NCBI GenBank assembly: GCA_022266195.1
Contig: WHVY01000001.1
Span: forward strand, 8,494,001-8,558,000
Direction of reading: 5' to 3'
Source: Tetranychus cinnabarinus
Lineage: Eukaryota; Arthropoda; Arachnida; Trombidiformes; Tetranychidae
Length of the DNA stretch: 64,000 bases
The notes under the pieces were generated by a model. That model saw nothing but the letters and a program-made list of their open reading frames with translations. It had not been told where the DNA came from and ran no database searches. The position numbers and the translations under genes are program-made. Below, in pieces: positions 45,954 to 58,100 of this stretch. The number at the start of each line of letters is the position of its first letter. Position 1 is the stretch's first letter.

Positions 45954-46729
45954 AAGTGTTGTGTCAATCCTTTGTGTCTTCAATTTCACCTTTCAATCTT
46001 TATCTTTGGATTTACCATTAAACATCAATATCCAAATGATCAAAAATGTCGAGATGAAAATTTGGATAAATTGAAATTCCCTCCAAAAAAAGGTAAACCT
46101 CGAAATTTTCCTTTCAACATTCCATGCAAGTTGATCAAGCCAACAATTATCGATTAACCAATTATCAAGCTCAACACTTGATCTATAATCAATCCCAACA
46201 ATCGTTTCCTCGAGTTAATTGTCAACACTAATTCATTTTCCTTCCGCTCCTATCCTTTGTAATAATCAATGATCATACAATGAAAGTTGCCAATAAAATT
46301 GACAATCAAAATAATCACGTTAATCAAAGAACCAGAAAAGTTGGAGAATGAATTAAATATGTTTTTATTTTGATTACTTTTTCGCCTTCTTTTCCACCCT
46401 AAACTAGCCAACAATTTCAATACAAATAAACAATCAACTTGAAATGCCATTAACAATGAAAACAGTTTTCAAGTTTATCTTGAAATATTTATTATCATTA
46501 GTTTTTCCGTCCAAAATTCATCGTCAACTTTGCTAATACATTTATTACTTGTAATAATATTGATAACAAAAAATAAATATCTATATATTTATAAATATGG
46601 TTAATGGAATTGCTGTTAACAAGATTGTGTGTTTCCTCTTTATTCAGATCAATCTGTCGGATTAGCTGGTTCAATTGATCCTCATCTCATCTCTTCTCTT
46701 CCTCTTCATCATAACCATCAATATTTCCA
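45954..46729 (+). CDS. Possible two-exon coding fragment, start unknown
   Basis: An open frame from about 45921 has no ATG but runs to CCTCCAAAAAAAG|GTAAAC (donor at 46093). It encodes ..HQYPNDQKCRDENLDKLKFPPKK. An acceptor after TTTCCTCTTTATTCAG (exon from 46645) continues in matching phase with QSVGLAGSIDPHLISSLPLH and stops at two consecutive TAA codons. Splice phases fit, but no start exon or homology is visible. A pyrimidine-rich stretch ending at a good donor near 45595 could be its 5' UTR. Weak. Confidence 0.22.
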
Positions 46730-46819
46730 GTAATAACAATATAAAACCCAAAAAAGCTGCTCCATTATTATTATCAACATATTGTTTAATCTTGTTATTA
46801 CCAAAAGAGAACAGTCAAA

Positions 46820-47150
46820 ATGTTGGCTTTTCGCCCAAGATTCAGAATGAGCCATATATCAAACGAATTAGAAATCTTTTCGAAACTCGAATTCTCTGGT
46901 ATGCATTGATTCGGCAACAATCAGATAACGAAATAAATTTTCAGCATTGGAATTGGAATCAGCATTAAAAGTTCTAACTGAAAAGTTAAGTCCCATGTGT
47001 TCCTCATGCAGCTCCAGGAAATTGTTGCATAGCTTCACAGGGAATGAAAGTTTCGATCTGATTTCCTTTAAGTACTTTACTCAGCACAAGCATTCGATTG
47101 ATGGTTCATTTTATTCTGAGTCTTGGGTCGATTTGGCTATTGTCTTTTAA
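46820..47150 (+). CDS. Candidate two-exon small gene with a 46-bp intron
   Basis: Exon 46820-46898 from ATG (MLAFRPRFRMSHISNELEIF...) and exon 46945-47150 join in frame when a 46-bp intron, CTCTG|GTATGC to TTTTCAG|CA, is removed. The result is 94 residues: SKLEFSALELESALKVLTEK reads continuously across the joint and the frame ends at TAA. I do not recognise the protein and see no signal peptide or membrane segment. The intron is unusually short, which is known in some arthropods. It could instead be a piece of a broken gene: another decayed-looking frame lies antisense at 47353-47727. Confidence 0.33.
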
Positions 47151-47352
47151 CCTCTTTTTGGCTTCTGCTTTAATTTAATCTTGTATAGCTTCGATTTGAT
47201 TTTCAGTTAATCTTGATTCAGTTTGCCTTTCAAATGATTCAACTTTTATTGATAGTTTTGCTAATCAATTATCCAATCAATTATTTGATACAATGTTCAA
47301 CGTTGTTCAAAATTAAATCAAGTTTTGTTTATTAAAGTCGTTACTATTGTTT

Positions 47353-47727
47353 TCAAACCTTCAACTTGAAACTGATTAATTTGTTGCCGGAAAAAAGCAA
47401 TGCAAAGCCAAGATTATTTGCCAACTTTGAGTCAGCTGAATTGAGTTGAACTCTGGATGCAACATTTAATGTCGTGATTTTAGATTGATAAGCGGACTTT
47501 TGGATCAAACAGACATTTCCAATTGTTTGTAGATTCAAATCAAATTTAACCATGAGAAGCTGGAGACATGGAAAAGTTTCTCCAGAAACATTGACTATCG
47601 AGTTGAGATTCACTAGTGACACATAAATGCAGTCGATTTGCAAAGTCTTGACATTTTTTGATAAATCACGTTCGAAGATCGAACGTTTCAGATTAACTTT
47701 CAACTTCGCTACACCTTCTCTTGATTA
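47353..47727 (-). pseudogene. Leucine-rich-repeat-like fragment
   Basis: An open frame of about 124 codons, bounded by a stop at each end, without an ATG near the start. It reads ..LSKNVKTLQIDCIYVSLVNLNS.., ..GETFPCLQLLMVKFDLNLQTIG.. and ..SKITTLNVASRVQLNS.., three Leu-rich units at about 25-40 residue spacing, suggesting an irregular leucine-rich-repeat protein. It may be one exon of a decayed gene. No other supporting exon was found. Confidence 0.3.
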
Positions 47728-49309
47728 ACAATCCAATTTATCATCTCGAACATTTTTCAATCTTTACTTTTCTTCCTTTAATTTGCATAATCAGTAAAAA
47801 AATTACGAGCAAAACTCTTGAACATGAAACAAGAGACTAACTTGGACAATTAAATTTTGAGCAAATTTTGAATCGTGTTAATTATTTTCTTGAAACAAAA
47901 TGAACATTTTCATGTCATTTTAATGGTGAATGAAACCAAAAACTCGAACTCATTTAGCAAGCCAAAAAAATAAGGTAACTTAACAACCATTCAAGTTGAA
48001 GCAGAACAGAGAGAAGAAGAAGAAAAAAAAGAGTTTCAAGTAACTCTGAATAATACCATTTGCCATTTCAAATGATATATTATCATTACTATTATTATTA
48101 CAATTATTATTGTTACTCGAACTTGCTTTTCAAGATATTTTTTTCACTTTTCTTCCTTTCCATTTATTCATGAAAATGTACATCATAATACTTATAAGAT
48201 ACTCATACATGGTTATGCAAATGCTTACAATCGTTCAATTGTATTAATACATTTAAATGCATATTTTATCAATCATCAGATGATCATTAATAGCAAAGAT
48301 GAAGAGTAAAAATTGAAAAGAAGAAAAATGTTTTGATTAAATTGCATTCCCTGAGTTGATTAATTTGTATTGGAAATCAATTTGTCAGCGAACAGTAAAT
48401 TAATTTGAAAGTTCATTTTTGGGTAACCTTTCGATTTCAATCAAAGCCCTGAATGTGATTAATTAAAGTGAACATTAAACTTGATTTGATTCACCTTTTA
48501 CATTTGGAGTTACAATGGATGGTCCAAGTTGAACTGGACCACTTTAACAATATCAATTTATCAATTGTAAAAGTTGAACTACAATTACATGTGATTATGA
48601 ATAATATTACTTTTACATTGTGTTATCGATCAAAAAATATTGATTAGTTGAGGAATGGAAGGCAAAATGATGCAAAATGATAAAGACTGGGGAAAAGGTT
48701 GCAAACTTTATGGACCATGTTAACATGGAGTAATAATTATAATGATCAACTTTTAAATCAACAAGATATTAATCATAAATGTATAAATAATTATGTTCGT
48801 GAGTAAATCTTTTACAGTTGTGTTTTTATGGTTCAACAGTTATATTGGATTAGCAAAGGAAAGGCGAACAGGTGAAAACTTGAACAAAACTTGTCGATAT
48901 TTCAATCAATTAACAGTTTTTTATTCAATGTTGATAAGTTGAAAATTGAAACAATAGCTGATTCAGGGTTAAAAATGACTCCAAAGTTGACTGACATCAT
49001 AAAGGTATCAAGTACGCAATGAGTACAACGGGTTGCCCATTGACTTACTTTAAGAGTCTAGAAACAACAAAAAGCTCAACTTTGTTATTCTTTGTTTAAT
49101 AATTTCATTATCAAATTGTGTGTTGTCTTGGTATCGAGTACTTAACTCTCATGAAAAACTGACGCTCGTCAATTTGAAAAAACCCCTAATTTTTCAAAAG
49201 AAGACATCGAAAAACTATGTTAGGCTGTATCAAAAGTTCCGTTAAATGTGCCGATCAGTCATGATCGTGTTTTAAAGTTAAAAGGTTTTTCAATTATATC
49301 TTGCAAACA

Positions 49310-49480
49310 TAAAGTGCTGAAAATTCGTAAGAATATATTTAATAGTTGCGTTGACTGAAGAAAGATTTTTTCTTCAAGCATTCGAATAGCATATTATGGC
49401 CGTAAGGTCATTTAACTGCAAACGGGGGGCATTTGATCAGTTTCGGGTTAAAAAAATTTTTGATCGGTTCTGAATGCTTA
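49310..49480 (+). repeat. Diverged interspersed repeat, related to about 60650-60840
   Basis: Shares ordered blocks with 60650-60840: AGCATTCGAATAGCATATTATGGCC here against AGCACTTGAATTTCATGTTATAGCC there, then AGGTCAT, AACG, GGCAT(T/C)TGAT at similar spacing. Probably two old copies of one transposable element. No open frame. Confidence 0.4.
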
Positions 49481-51415
49481 TGGCTACAGCCTGACGAAGT
49501 GAATTTTCAATATACATATTAGTTTGCCTGTTATATAAGTGGCCTTATTTTTGTCGACAAGTTCTAGCTCCCAAATGAATAAACATATTCACATGAAACT
49601 TTCACTAAAAGCCTCACTTTTTGCTGACGGAAGATTGAATTGATCCGAGGTCACAGAAAAAAGTTTGGTTTTTGAGCGTTTGCTTTCATTTGAACGAGTA
49701 ACATGAAAGTCAAATCATGATTATCATGATTAAAGTTTATTTATCCTAATAGAAGCTTCATGTCATTGGAAATTGACATTTCTTGCCAAACCTAAACTTG
49801 CTTACTTGAGATTCAATATCATCGGTTTATTTTGCATTATTATTGTGACAAGAGATTGATAAGTCTGCAGCAACTCAAACTTGAAGGCTACTTTTGTGTC
49901 TAAAGTTGGCCTTATCTTAACACTGCTTGGAGTCCATTTCAAAGAAACATTTACTTTCTTTAGTGTTTTACCTTGCCTTGAATGCCAGCTGAAGACCATT
50001 AACTGGTGTTCATTAGCCTTTATGTGATGATATTTTTTGTTTCCTTACTTTGTGTTCATCTTTTGGTTTGAAAGGCAATTTTATTTTTCTCTGTGAATGA
50101 TATAATATGGATAATTTGAAGATGAAAGAGTAGGAGTGAAACAGTTAGATGATAAAGGTTTCAAGATGAGAGTGCATCAGCATGATTGTTTCAAGTTGAT
50201 CATCTCAATTTGATACTCGAGCAAGATTCAACTTCTACCCTTGACTTTTCAACCTGTTCCCATGAGAGTTTCAAGAGGAAACATGATTAGATACAATAGA
50301 CTATTATTGACTTTAACACATTGACATATCCAATGTTAAAACTTATAACCAGACTAAAGCAACAATCACAAATGGTAACAATCATTGATTTCCTAATTGG
50401 ATAGGATTGATCAATATAATAAATAATAACAAAAGTTAATATAACAATCATTATAACCTTTTATATTGGTAAAAAAATGTGTAAATAAACTGTAACTTTA
50501 ATGTTTGTATCAACCATTAACCCAAACTAGACAAAATGCCATTAAAGGTACAACTTTACAAATAAATGTAAATTCATTACAAAAAGATCGATTTTCATGT
50601 GAAAACTCTTCAACTACCATAATTACAGCAAAGAAACCAAAATTCGACTTTTATATTCTTATACATTTCGAATCCAAATTCAAATCAAAATCCATTTGAC
50701 AGAAAATCAAAAGATAACTGAACAAATAAGCATTCATTTAACAAAAAGAACCTAAAAACTCTTGAACCTGAAGTCTGGCAATGATGTTTAGACGCTATTT
50801 TAGACCCTTCATCAATAAACTGTAAAAACGAGGTTTCGAGTTCATCCAAGATCAGTTTCGTTGCGACAACTATGTGGTCATAAAGGTCACTGTCATATTT
50901 TCTGTTCCTTAAGCATTGAGAATATCAAATCTAAATCGGTCTCATGGTAAAGTCTTGTCATGTTGCTGCTACTTTCGTGTGTCCTACTACAAATGTCCAC
51001 TTGAAAGATGAACAACTCAATTTTGAGTAAACTTTCATGTGGAGTTTGAAACTGACAAAAGGCTAACTTGGCGGATTTAATAGTTGATAAAAAAGGGAAA
51101 GTCTTTGGTTAAACAACAATCCAAGTGAAACATAAACACACATTTATACATAATATTAGTGGATGTAATAGGGAAAAGCGCAAGATTGAAAATAATCACG
51201 CAAACCAATTAACATAACTGCAAAGGTCTAACAGACTATTAGCTTAAAGCTTAACCTTAAGGCTGTAACACAGACTATCATTAACATGACTCTGATGATC
51301 AACAACAACAGCAACATCATCATCCATCTAGCTTTTAAATCTCAATCTTTAAAAGTTGATCCATGATAACACCATGAATCAACATAATGTGAAAAATTGT
51401 TAAACTGTACAAGCA

Positions 51416-51433
51416 AGAGAGAGAGAGAGAGAG
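51416..51433 (+). repeat. (GA)n microsatellite
   Basis: Nine GA units. Similar GA or TC runs occur at about 3843-3861, 34625-34640, 44355-44372 and 62396-62410. Confidence 0.8.
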
Positions 51434-52052
51434 CAACTTTGCTGCCCTTTTATTTCAAGTTAACAATTGCACCACCAACACCACCATTATCATGATTGTG
51501 TTTGCATGATAAATTTAATTTTAATAGCCCATTGGTTTCAACCTCATGCTCATTATTACTCTTTCAACCAATTTAATCTTTTTTTTCTTCTCTTTTCTTT
51601 ACCTTTACATGAACATTTTTTAATGCCTTTATTGATTGAAATGAGTCAATCTGGTTATTCAAATTAACTGTTTAATGGCCTTGAAAAAGTTGAAGCAAAA
51701 CTTGTTGACATAATTTATCGTTTCATGGGCTTCAATCGATAACATTGTAAACACAGAATTGCATTTTACAATCTGAATAATGGAAACGATGAAAAGTTGA
51801 ATCAACTTTGTCTTGTCTTTAACTTTCGTCATTCAGTTGAATAATCCAACGAAAACATGATTAACCTTAATGTACTGGTCATGATGAAGTTGGACAATCG
51901 ATTTAAAGCTTGTTCATTGAAACTTGACCAATTATCATCAAATTGAGGAATTAAACTGTCATCAGATTGTCTTGCCAAACATTGTGTTCAAGTAAAGACC
52001 GAAAATGTAAACCAATAGATTTGATTAAAAGCAGGAACCGAAAAGTGTATCA

Positions 52053-52129
52053 AAAGTTGAATTATCATGAAAATGGAAGACGAACATAAGTAATAAATGT
52101 TGAATAATAATGAAGAGAAGAAGAAAAAA
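52053..52129 (+). repeat. Dispersed repeat, copy 2 of 2
   Basis: Second copy of the 45202-45280 sequence in the same orientation. It shares ATGAAAATGGAAGA and TGTTGAATAATAATGAAGAG. No coding frame of any length runs through it, so the conservation is probably that of a recent duplication or repeat family. Confidence 0.65.
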
Positions 52130-55100
52130 CATGATGAAAACAAGCAATGGAAAGTTGAAAATGTTCATTATCATGGTTATTAATACAGAAGATAGTAAAA
52201 GAGAAACAAAAAGTGGAACCAAAATGAAATACAAAAAAAAGATAAAGATAATATTTCCATTGGAATGAACACAATTCTCATAGGAATTTTATTCAAACTA
52301 ATTGACCGTTTCCATGAATCATTTTTTACCTTTTACCTGAACCAAGTTAATGATAATCATAATTTAATATTAAACTCTATCAGTTTCCCTCAAAGTTTAC
52401 CTTCAATTGTTCACTGGTCGAGTCTTTGGACAAGTTGAAAAGGTAAAAAAAATGAAAATGAAAAAGCAACAAGAAAAGGTAACAAAAAAAGCAAAAATTG
52501 CAAACAAAACAAACTCAACTTTTCCAACGCCTCGTCACTGAACCACCCACAGAACTGGAACCTACTCAACTTTCCCTGTTAATAATTTATTGACTTTCTG
52601 TGGCTTTCACCCAATCTTGTTTCATTGAAGAGAGAAAGAGTTTCATTGACCTGAATATTAATATTTTCATAGTTATCATTATATCATTCAACTAATGATG
52701 ATAATTATCATTTCATGATAGTTTTTCATCTCTTTTTTCATCTCCTTCTTTACACTTCTTAAATCATGGCAACTTTGATAAACTCTGATTGTCATTAAAA
52801 TGATGCCAATGATTAAAAAACATTTTTCACTCCCAGTCGACCATTTGAGTTATTAATTTTATCTTCAATTTTATCGATTCAACTTTCAACATTCCAAGTT
52901 GATTAACAATGACGGTTCATTGAGAATAATTAAATTACATTTTCTTAACACTTTGACAGCAAAAATCAGATTAACATTGAATATCTGGAGATGAATTGAA
53001 ACTTGAGAATTGCTTTTGTTATTAGCAAATAATTCCATATGAATCGAAGTTTGTTTTCAAAGATTTTCAATTTTCACTTTTGCTTGTTAGGAGTAAAAGT
53101 AAATTGAAAGTTTTAAATCATTTCCAATTAAGGTTAATTTGATTTGAATCAATTGTAATTAAATCTCATTCACTATTTAACCAGAATTTTTCTGTTTGTC
53201 TTATCCAATAAAGTTGGATAAATTGGTTAAAAGTAAAATGAGCCAATTGCAAGACTGTCAATTAAATGTTCAATTTGAATTTGCTCATTTAACGAAGCAT
53301 TAAGAAAATTTCAAGTCTTGATTTAATCTCACTTTTCATCCTTCTCTCATCTTTTCCCATCTTCCTTCTCATCCATTTTCATTCCAATTTAATTTTACAA
53401 CTATTTACGAGAATGCAAAGAAGTTATTTTACAGTTGAAATGATTGGAACACACAAGGGCAAAGATGGAGTAAAGAAAAAAATTAAGACGATAAATGTAA
53501 ATAATAGCAAAGATGAGGATGAAGATGAGAAACGGCTAAAGTTGAACTGTCTTTTCAATTTTCAGTTGAAAATGAGTTTGACAGAAGTTGAAATTACAAG
53601 TAAAATAATCTGGTTACAAGTTTGGCTCAAGACAAGTTATTACAATCAACTAGCGAATCAAGTTGTTAATGTCAATTTCAATTGCAACTTTTCATTATCG
53701 TCTTTAGCCTTTATACATCATTTCACTTTATCAACATCTGATATAATTCACATCCATTTACAGCTGCTATTCATCATGTGCCAGTCAATTGATTTTGCCC
53801 TTTCATTCCCTTCATTACTCTCATTATCACTTTAATATTTTTGGATTCATTTTTTTCTTCTTCTGTTTTTGACTGGTTTTTTTTGCCTTACCTCAAACAT
53901 CAAAGTTGATTAGTTTGAAATTGAGAGTCTAAAATCACAGTGTTGTGGTCAGTTGAAGATTAATTTTTTGCTTGCTTTTTGTTGGTCAAAGTTACACGTT
54001 GACAGGTTGTGTTATATAAAACTCATATTTGGTGAAATGAGATAAAATAACCAAATGAAATTTACAGCAGATTATTGCCTTATCATGATGATCAGTGATA
54101 ATAAAAAAAGATTTTTATACTTTTTTTTATTATTACATTATGGACATTGATACACTTTTATGGCAACATTGGCTTGACCATGATTATAACCATGAAATGC
54201 TATGAAATCGCAATCGTTATCTTAATCTTGGGCTAAAAATAGGAAAATAAAGAGCATTTTGTTTTCTCTTTTTTATTTCGCCAATAAAAATGGATTCCAT
54301 TTGAATGCCTTTGTTTACTGTTTATCATGAAAACTTATTGTTTTATTTATCAAAGCTGATTACATTGTTAAGCGTATTATCAATCGGAATTAATATTTGT
54401 CCATCTTTCAATAAGCTTTTTGTATTGAAATAAGATTTATTCCTTAAATTGATTCTAAACGCCAAAGTCACTCATGAAAGGAAACTTTTTTCATTTTAAT
54501 GCAATTTCGTTTTACTGTAAAGTTAATATTGTCACAATATTCAACTTACAGCCAAAATAATCAGATAATCATTTTGTAATTGATGTTAAAATAATGATAA
54601 ACTGCAATGAGATGAAAAACGAGGAGAGAAAACAAAATTGAAGAGTTCGCCTTAACCCCAAGCTAGACCTTCAACTTAACCTGGAAGAGTTGATCAGTCA
54701 AGTTGACTAACATTCCCTTCTCAGCCTCCCTTCATTATTCACAGCAAGTCTGTGAGGATTAATGTTTGATTGAAAAATAAGCTTTGAAGGTTTCAATGTT
54801 TGAATGCTAATGTTAAGACTTGTGTAAAACTTGAAATACATTTTCCAGGAATTATCGAAATGCAAAATTCCAGTATCTACAATAAATCACACCATTCCAC
54901 GAGGAACGATGAAGATTTATTTTTTCATAAAACTTTGATTATTCTTTTGAAACAAGCTTAATCCATGAATTAATCAAAAAGCAATTTTTCAAGGGGAAGG
55001 GGAATCTCGCTCTTCCATGGATGAGCAATTCAACGAAATTCATTGGGAATACGATTCTGTATTTCTTTAAAACCATGAAATTTTTTTCCAATCCAACCAT

Positions 55101-58100
55101 TCCAAGTCTAGCTCGTAAGCTTATTTCAAAACTCATAGTCACAATCAACTCGAGTATTAACCAAATGAAAATCTAAATTAAGGTGAACAATTAGACCTAA
55201 TTGTCACCAGACTGGAAAATCCTCACTTTAATCTCACTCATCATTATTTTTTTTTGAAAAAAAATTTAAAGAAAAAAATGCATCTAAAAAGTTCTGACTG
55301 AATTATGTATGATTACGAGTTAATGACATCATTTGCTTAAACCTGCTGGAAGCATAAAAAATAGAAATTCAAATGGGATCTTTTGTACAATTAAATTTTT
55401 TTCGAGTCAACTTTATTCGTTAACTGAATAAAACTGAACCATTTATGGAATCAATTTGCTTCAGTTTTAGCAATTATCAGATTCATCGGCTCAACTCAAA
55501 TGTACCATTTCATCTGATTGTTTCACCAGTGAAGAAGCAATATTGCCAATCGATTAACCCTTTTCATCTTTTCAAATGAACTAATCATGGTTAAAACCTG
55601 TAATTGAATGAAATCGCAAATTGAAATGATATAAATTGTGACAAAGTTGAATTATCGAAAGTTAATGGCTTTGAAATCATGTCAATAATGTTTCCATTTT
55701 CACTTGAACAGATAATTTATTTTCACCCGGAGGCTTTGAATCAAGAGTTTCATTTAATTTACCGTAAGATTTCAAGTAATATTTTGTTTTCCAAGAAACT
55801 CAAATTGACTCGATATTAACCATTTTGACTATTTCATGTAATTGCGATTGTTATTGATTTAACCATTTCCATGGCTATAAATATGTAAATAACGTGAAAA
55901 TGAGTGAATCAAATCAGATAAACTGTCACCAAATGAAATGTTAATTTAACCCAAAAAAAGCAAGTAAAATTAATAGACTCTCTAAAGAGTTGAAAAACAA
56001 AAATAATCCCATGATAATAGCAATAACTTTATCATGCAACAGACTTTACTGTACTTAACAAAGCTTAACAAGTTCAAATAAGATGAAGTTTCCAACTCAA
56101 ATTAAAAAGTGAACAAAATCAACTTTTGCTTCTTTCAAATGGACACTTCAATGAATAATTAAGTTGGCAAATTTCAACTTCCAAATTGGGAAACATTTCC
56201 ATGGCCAAGTTTCATGAGTTTCATCTTTGTGAGTTATTGAACACAATTTATTAGTTTAATTTGTTGGCTCAAATTGTTATCGATAAACTTTCTGTTAATG
56301 ATGATGGCGATGATATCTTTATAATGGGTATAATTTGAAAATTGAAAAATGACTTTCCAAACTAATGATGGAATCGTGATTTATCATTTCAACCTGAAAC
56401 TTGAACCAATAAAACCGCAAATTATAGCCAGAAAAGTGCAAACATCTTAATCAAGTTAACATGTATTTACTAATCATTAAACTAATCTAATCTAAAAAAT
56501 TATCCCGATTGGATTCATCTTTCATCTCTTTTCACTTTAAACCAACTTTTATGGCTTTTCTGACCTCTTTTCATCTTCAAATGTTTATTGTAAATTAAAT
56601 TATTGCACTTTTCATTTTAAACAAAAGCTCGGTTGAAATTTTTGCTCGAATTTTCATCGATTTTAAAAACGAGAAAAGCAATTCTAATAAAAAATGGAAA
56701 AGGAAAATCTTGTAGAAAAATTTCATTCATGGAATTGTCATGATGAAGAAAAAATGAGGTGTAAATTGGATGGAAATCCGACTGTAGAAAAAGAAAACTT
56801 TTGCTCGAAAGTAGTTCGAAGTAGAAAAGTTTTCAAAACATTTTTTTCCACTTTCAATATCATTGACAGAAGCTGATTTCGAGTTGAATAATGAAACGAT
56901 TGTTCTTTTTAACTTTTTTCGTTCGTTTCTTTATTCTTGTTACATGTTAGACCAAAGGTTTAATTTAAAAAATTATCACTTTCATGGTTCTCCAATGCTT
57001 CACCTAAACTTGTTACGTGCACAATAGACTGAACCCCATCATGAAACTTGAACTAAGAATTTGGAGTAAAAATTAAATAATTGATTCCATGATAAACTCC
57101 AATTGGAAAACTTAAATTTGAAGAAAAAAACTTCAAAGTTGAACTTTTCTTGATTTGCTTCATTAACATCATTATGAGTATCTTTGGATAATGAAAATGA
57201 ATTTTTATCATGAAAATGGTTGTAATGAAAAGGCTGAAAATGTCGACTTGAATACTTGATTGTTGAGCAAAAATTTTTCTCTTTTTTAGAATTTTTGCAA
57301 AAATAATTTCTCTGATAAATTTCAAGTTTAAATCTGTTGTTCATGATTTACAGAACTTTTCATCTTCAAACTGAAGGTTGACTTAAAGAGACTCACAATT
57401 TTTGACAATTTGTTTGTTTTTTCTTCTCCATCTTCTTTATTTGTGTTTACTTTGTTGCTCTTTTATTCCAACCTTTTTTTCACTTCATCTTTCTACTTTA
57501 TCATCATTATCTTCATCAGCTTCATCATCAACTTCATCATCAGCTTCATCTTGATCATCCTTATTTGTCTGTTGAACAACTCATTAGCCTTGTTTAAAAG
57601 TCAAGTAAACAATTGTTTGCTGGAGAGAAGGAGGAAAAAGAAGCAAGAAAATGGTTCAAACTTTTCTCGTTTCCCTTCTTTTCTTTCCTCATCTTTTCCT
57701 CTGTCATGATGATGAATCTGGAAGAATCTTAAGAATCTTCATGATTTATGTTAACATTTTCATTTGGCAAATGATTTTAAAAATAAATGTAAATTTTGTC
57801 GACATTTTCATTCTCATTTAAATGTCTCTTCAGTTCAAGAAAAAAGACACTTTCTGTTCATCAAACTTTCACTTTTTCCCTTTCATTTTCAAAGGTAATC
57901 CGATAGCTTTTCAGTTGATTGTTTGATCAACAGAAAAATTTAAACAATTAAACTTGACAAAATGTTCATCTCAAGCCAAAGATGTATTTATACACTTTTA
58001 TCCTTTTAACCATCAAAAGGTTTTAATTGTCAATCAAGTGAGTTAAATCGTCAAACAGAGCAAGAGTTTTAAAGTTCAATTGAATCATATTTGTTTCATT

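Noticed and set aside
53413..53835. 140-codon ATG-started frame on the + strand
   Set aside because: The N-terminal third is charged and mixed, but the rest derives from pyrimidine-rich intergenic DNA; no domain, splice support or polyadenylation signal was found.
57410..57709. 99-codon frame rich in Phe, Ile, Leu, Ser
   Set aside because: Read from TC/CAT-rich simple sequence where stops are rare; not evidence of a protein.
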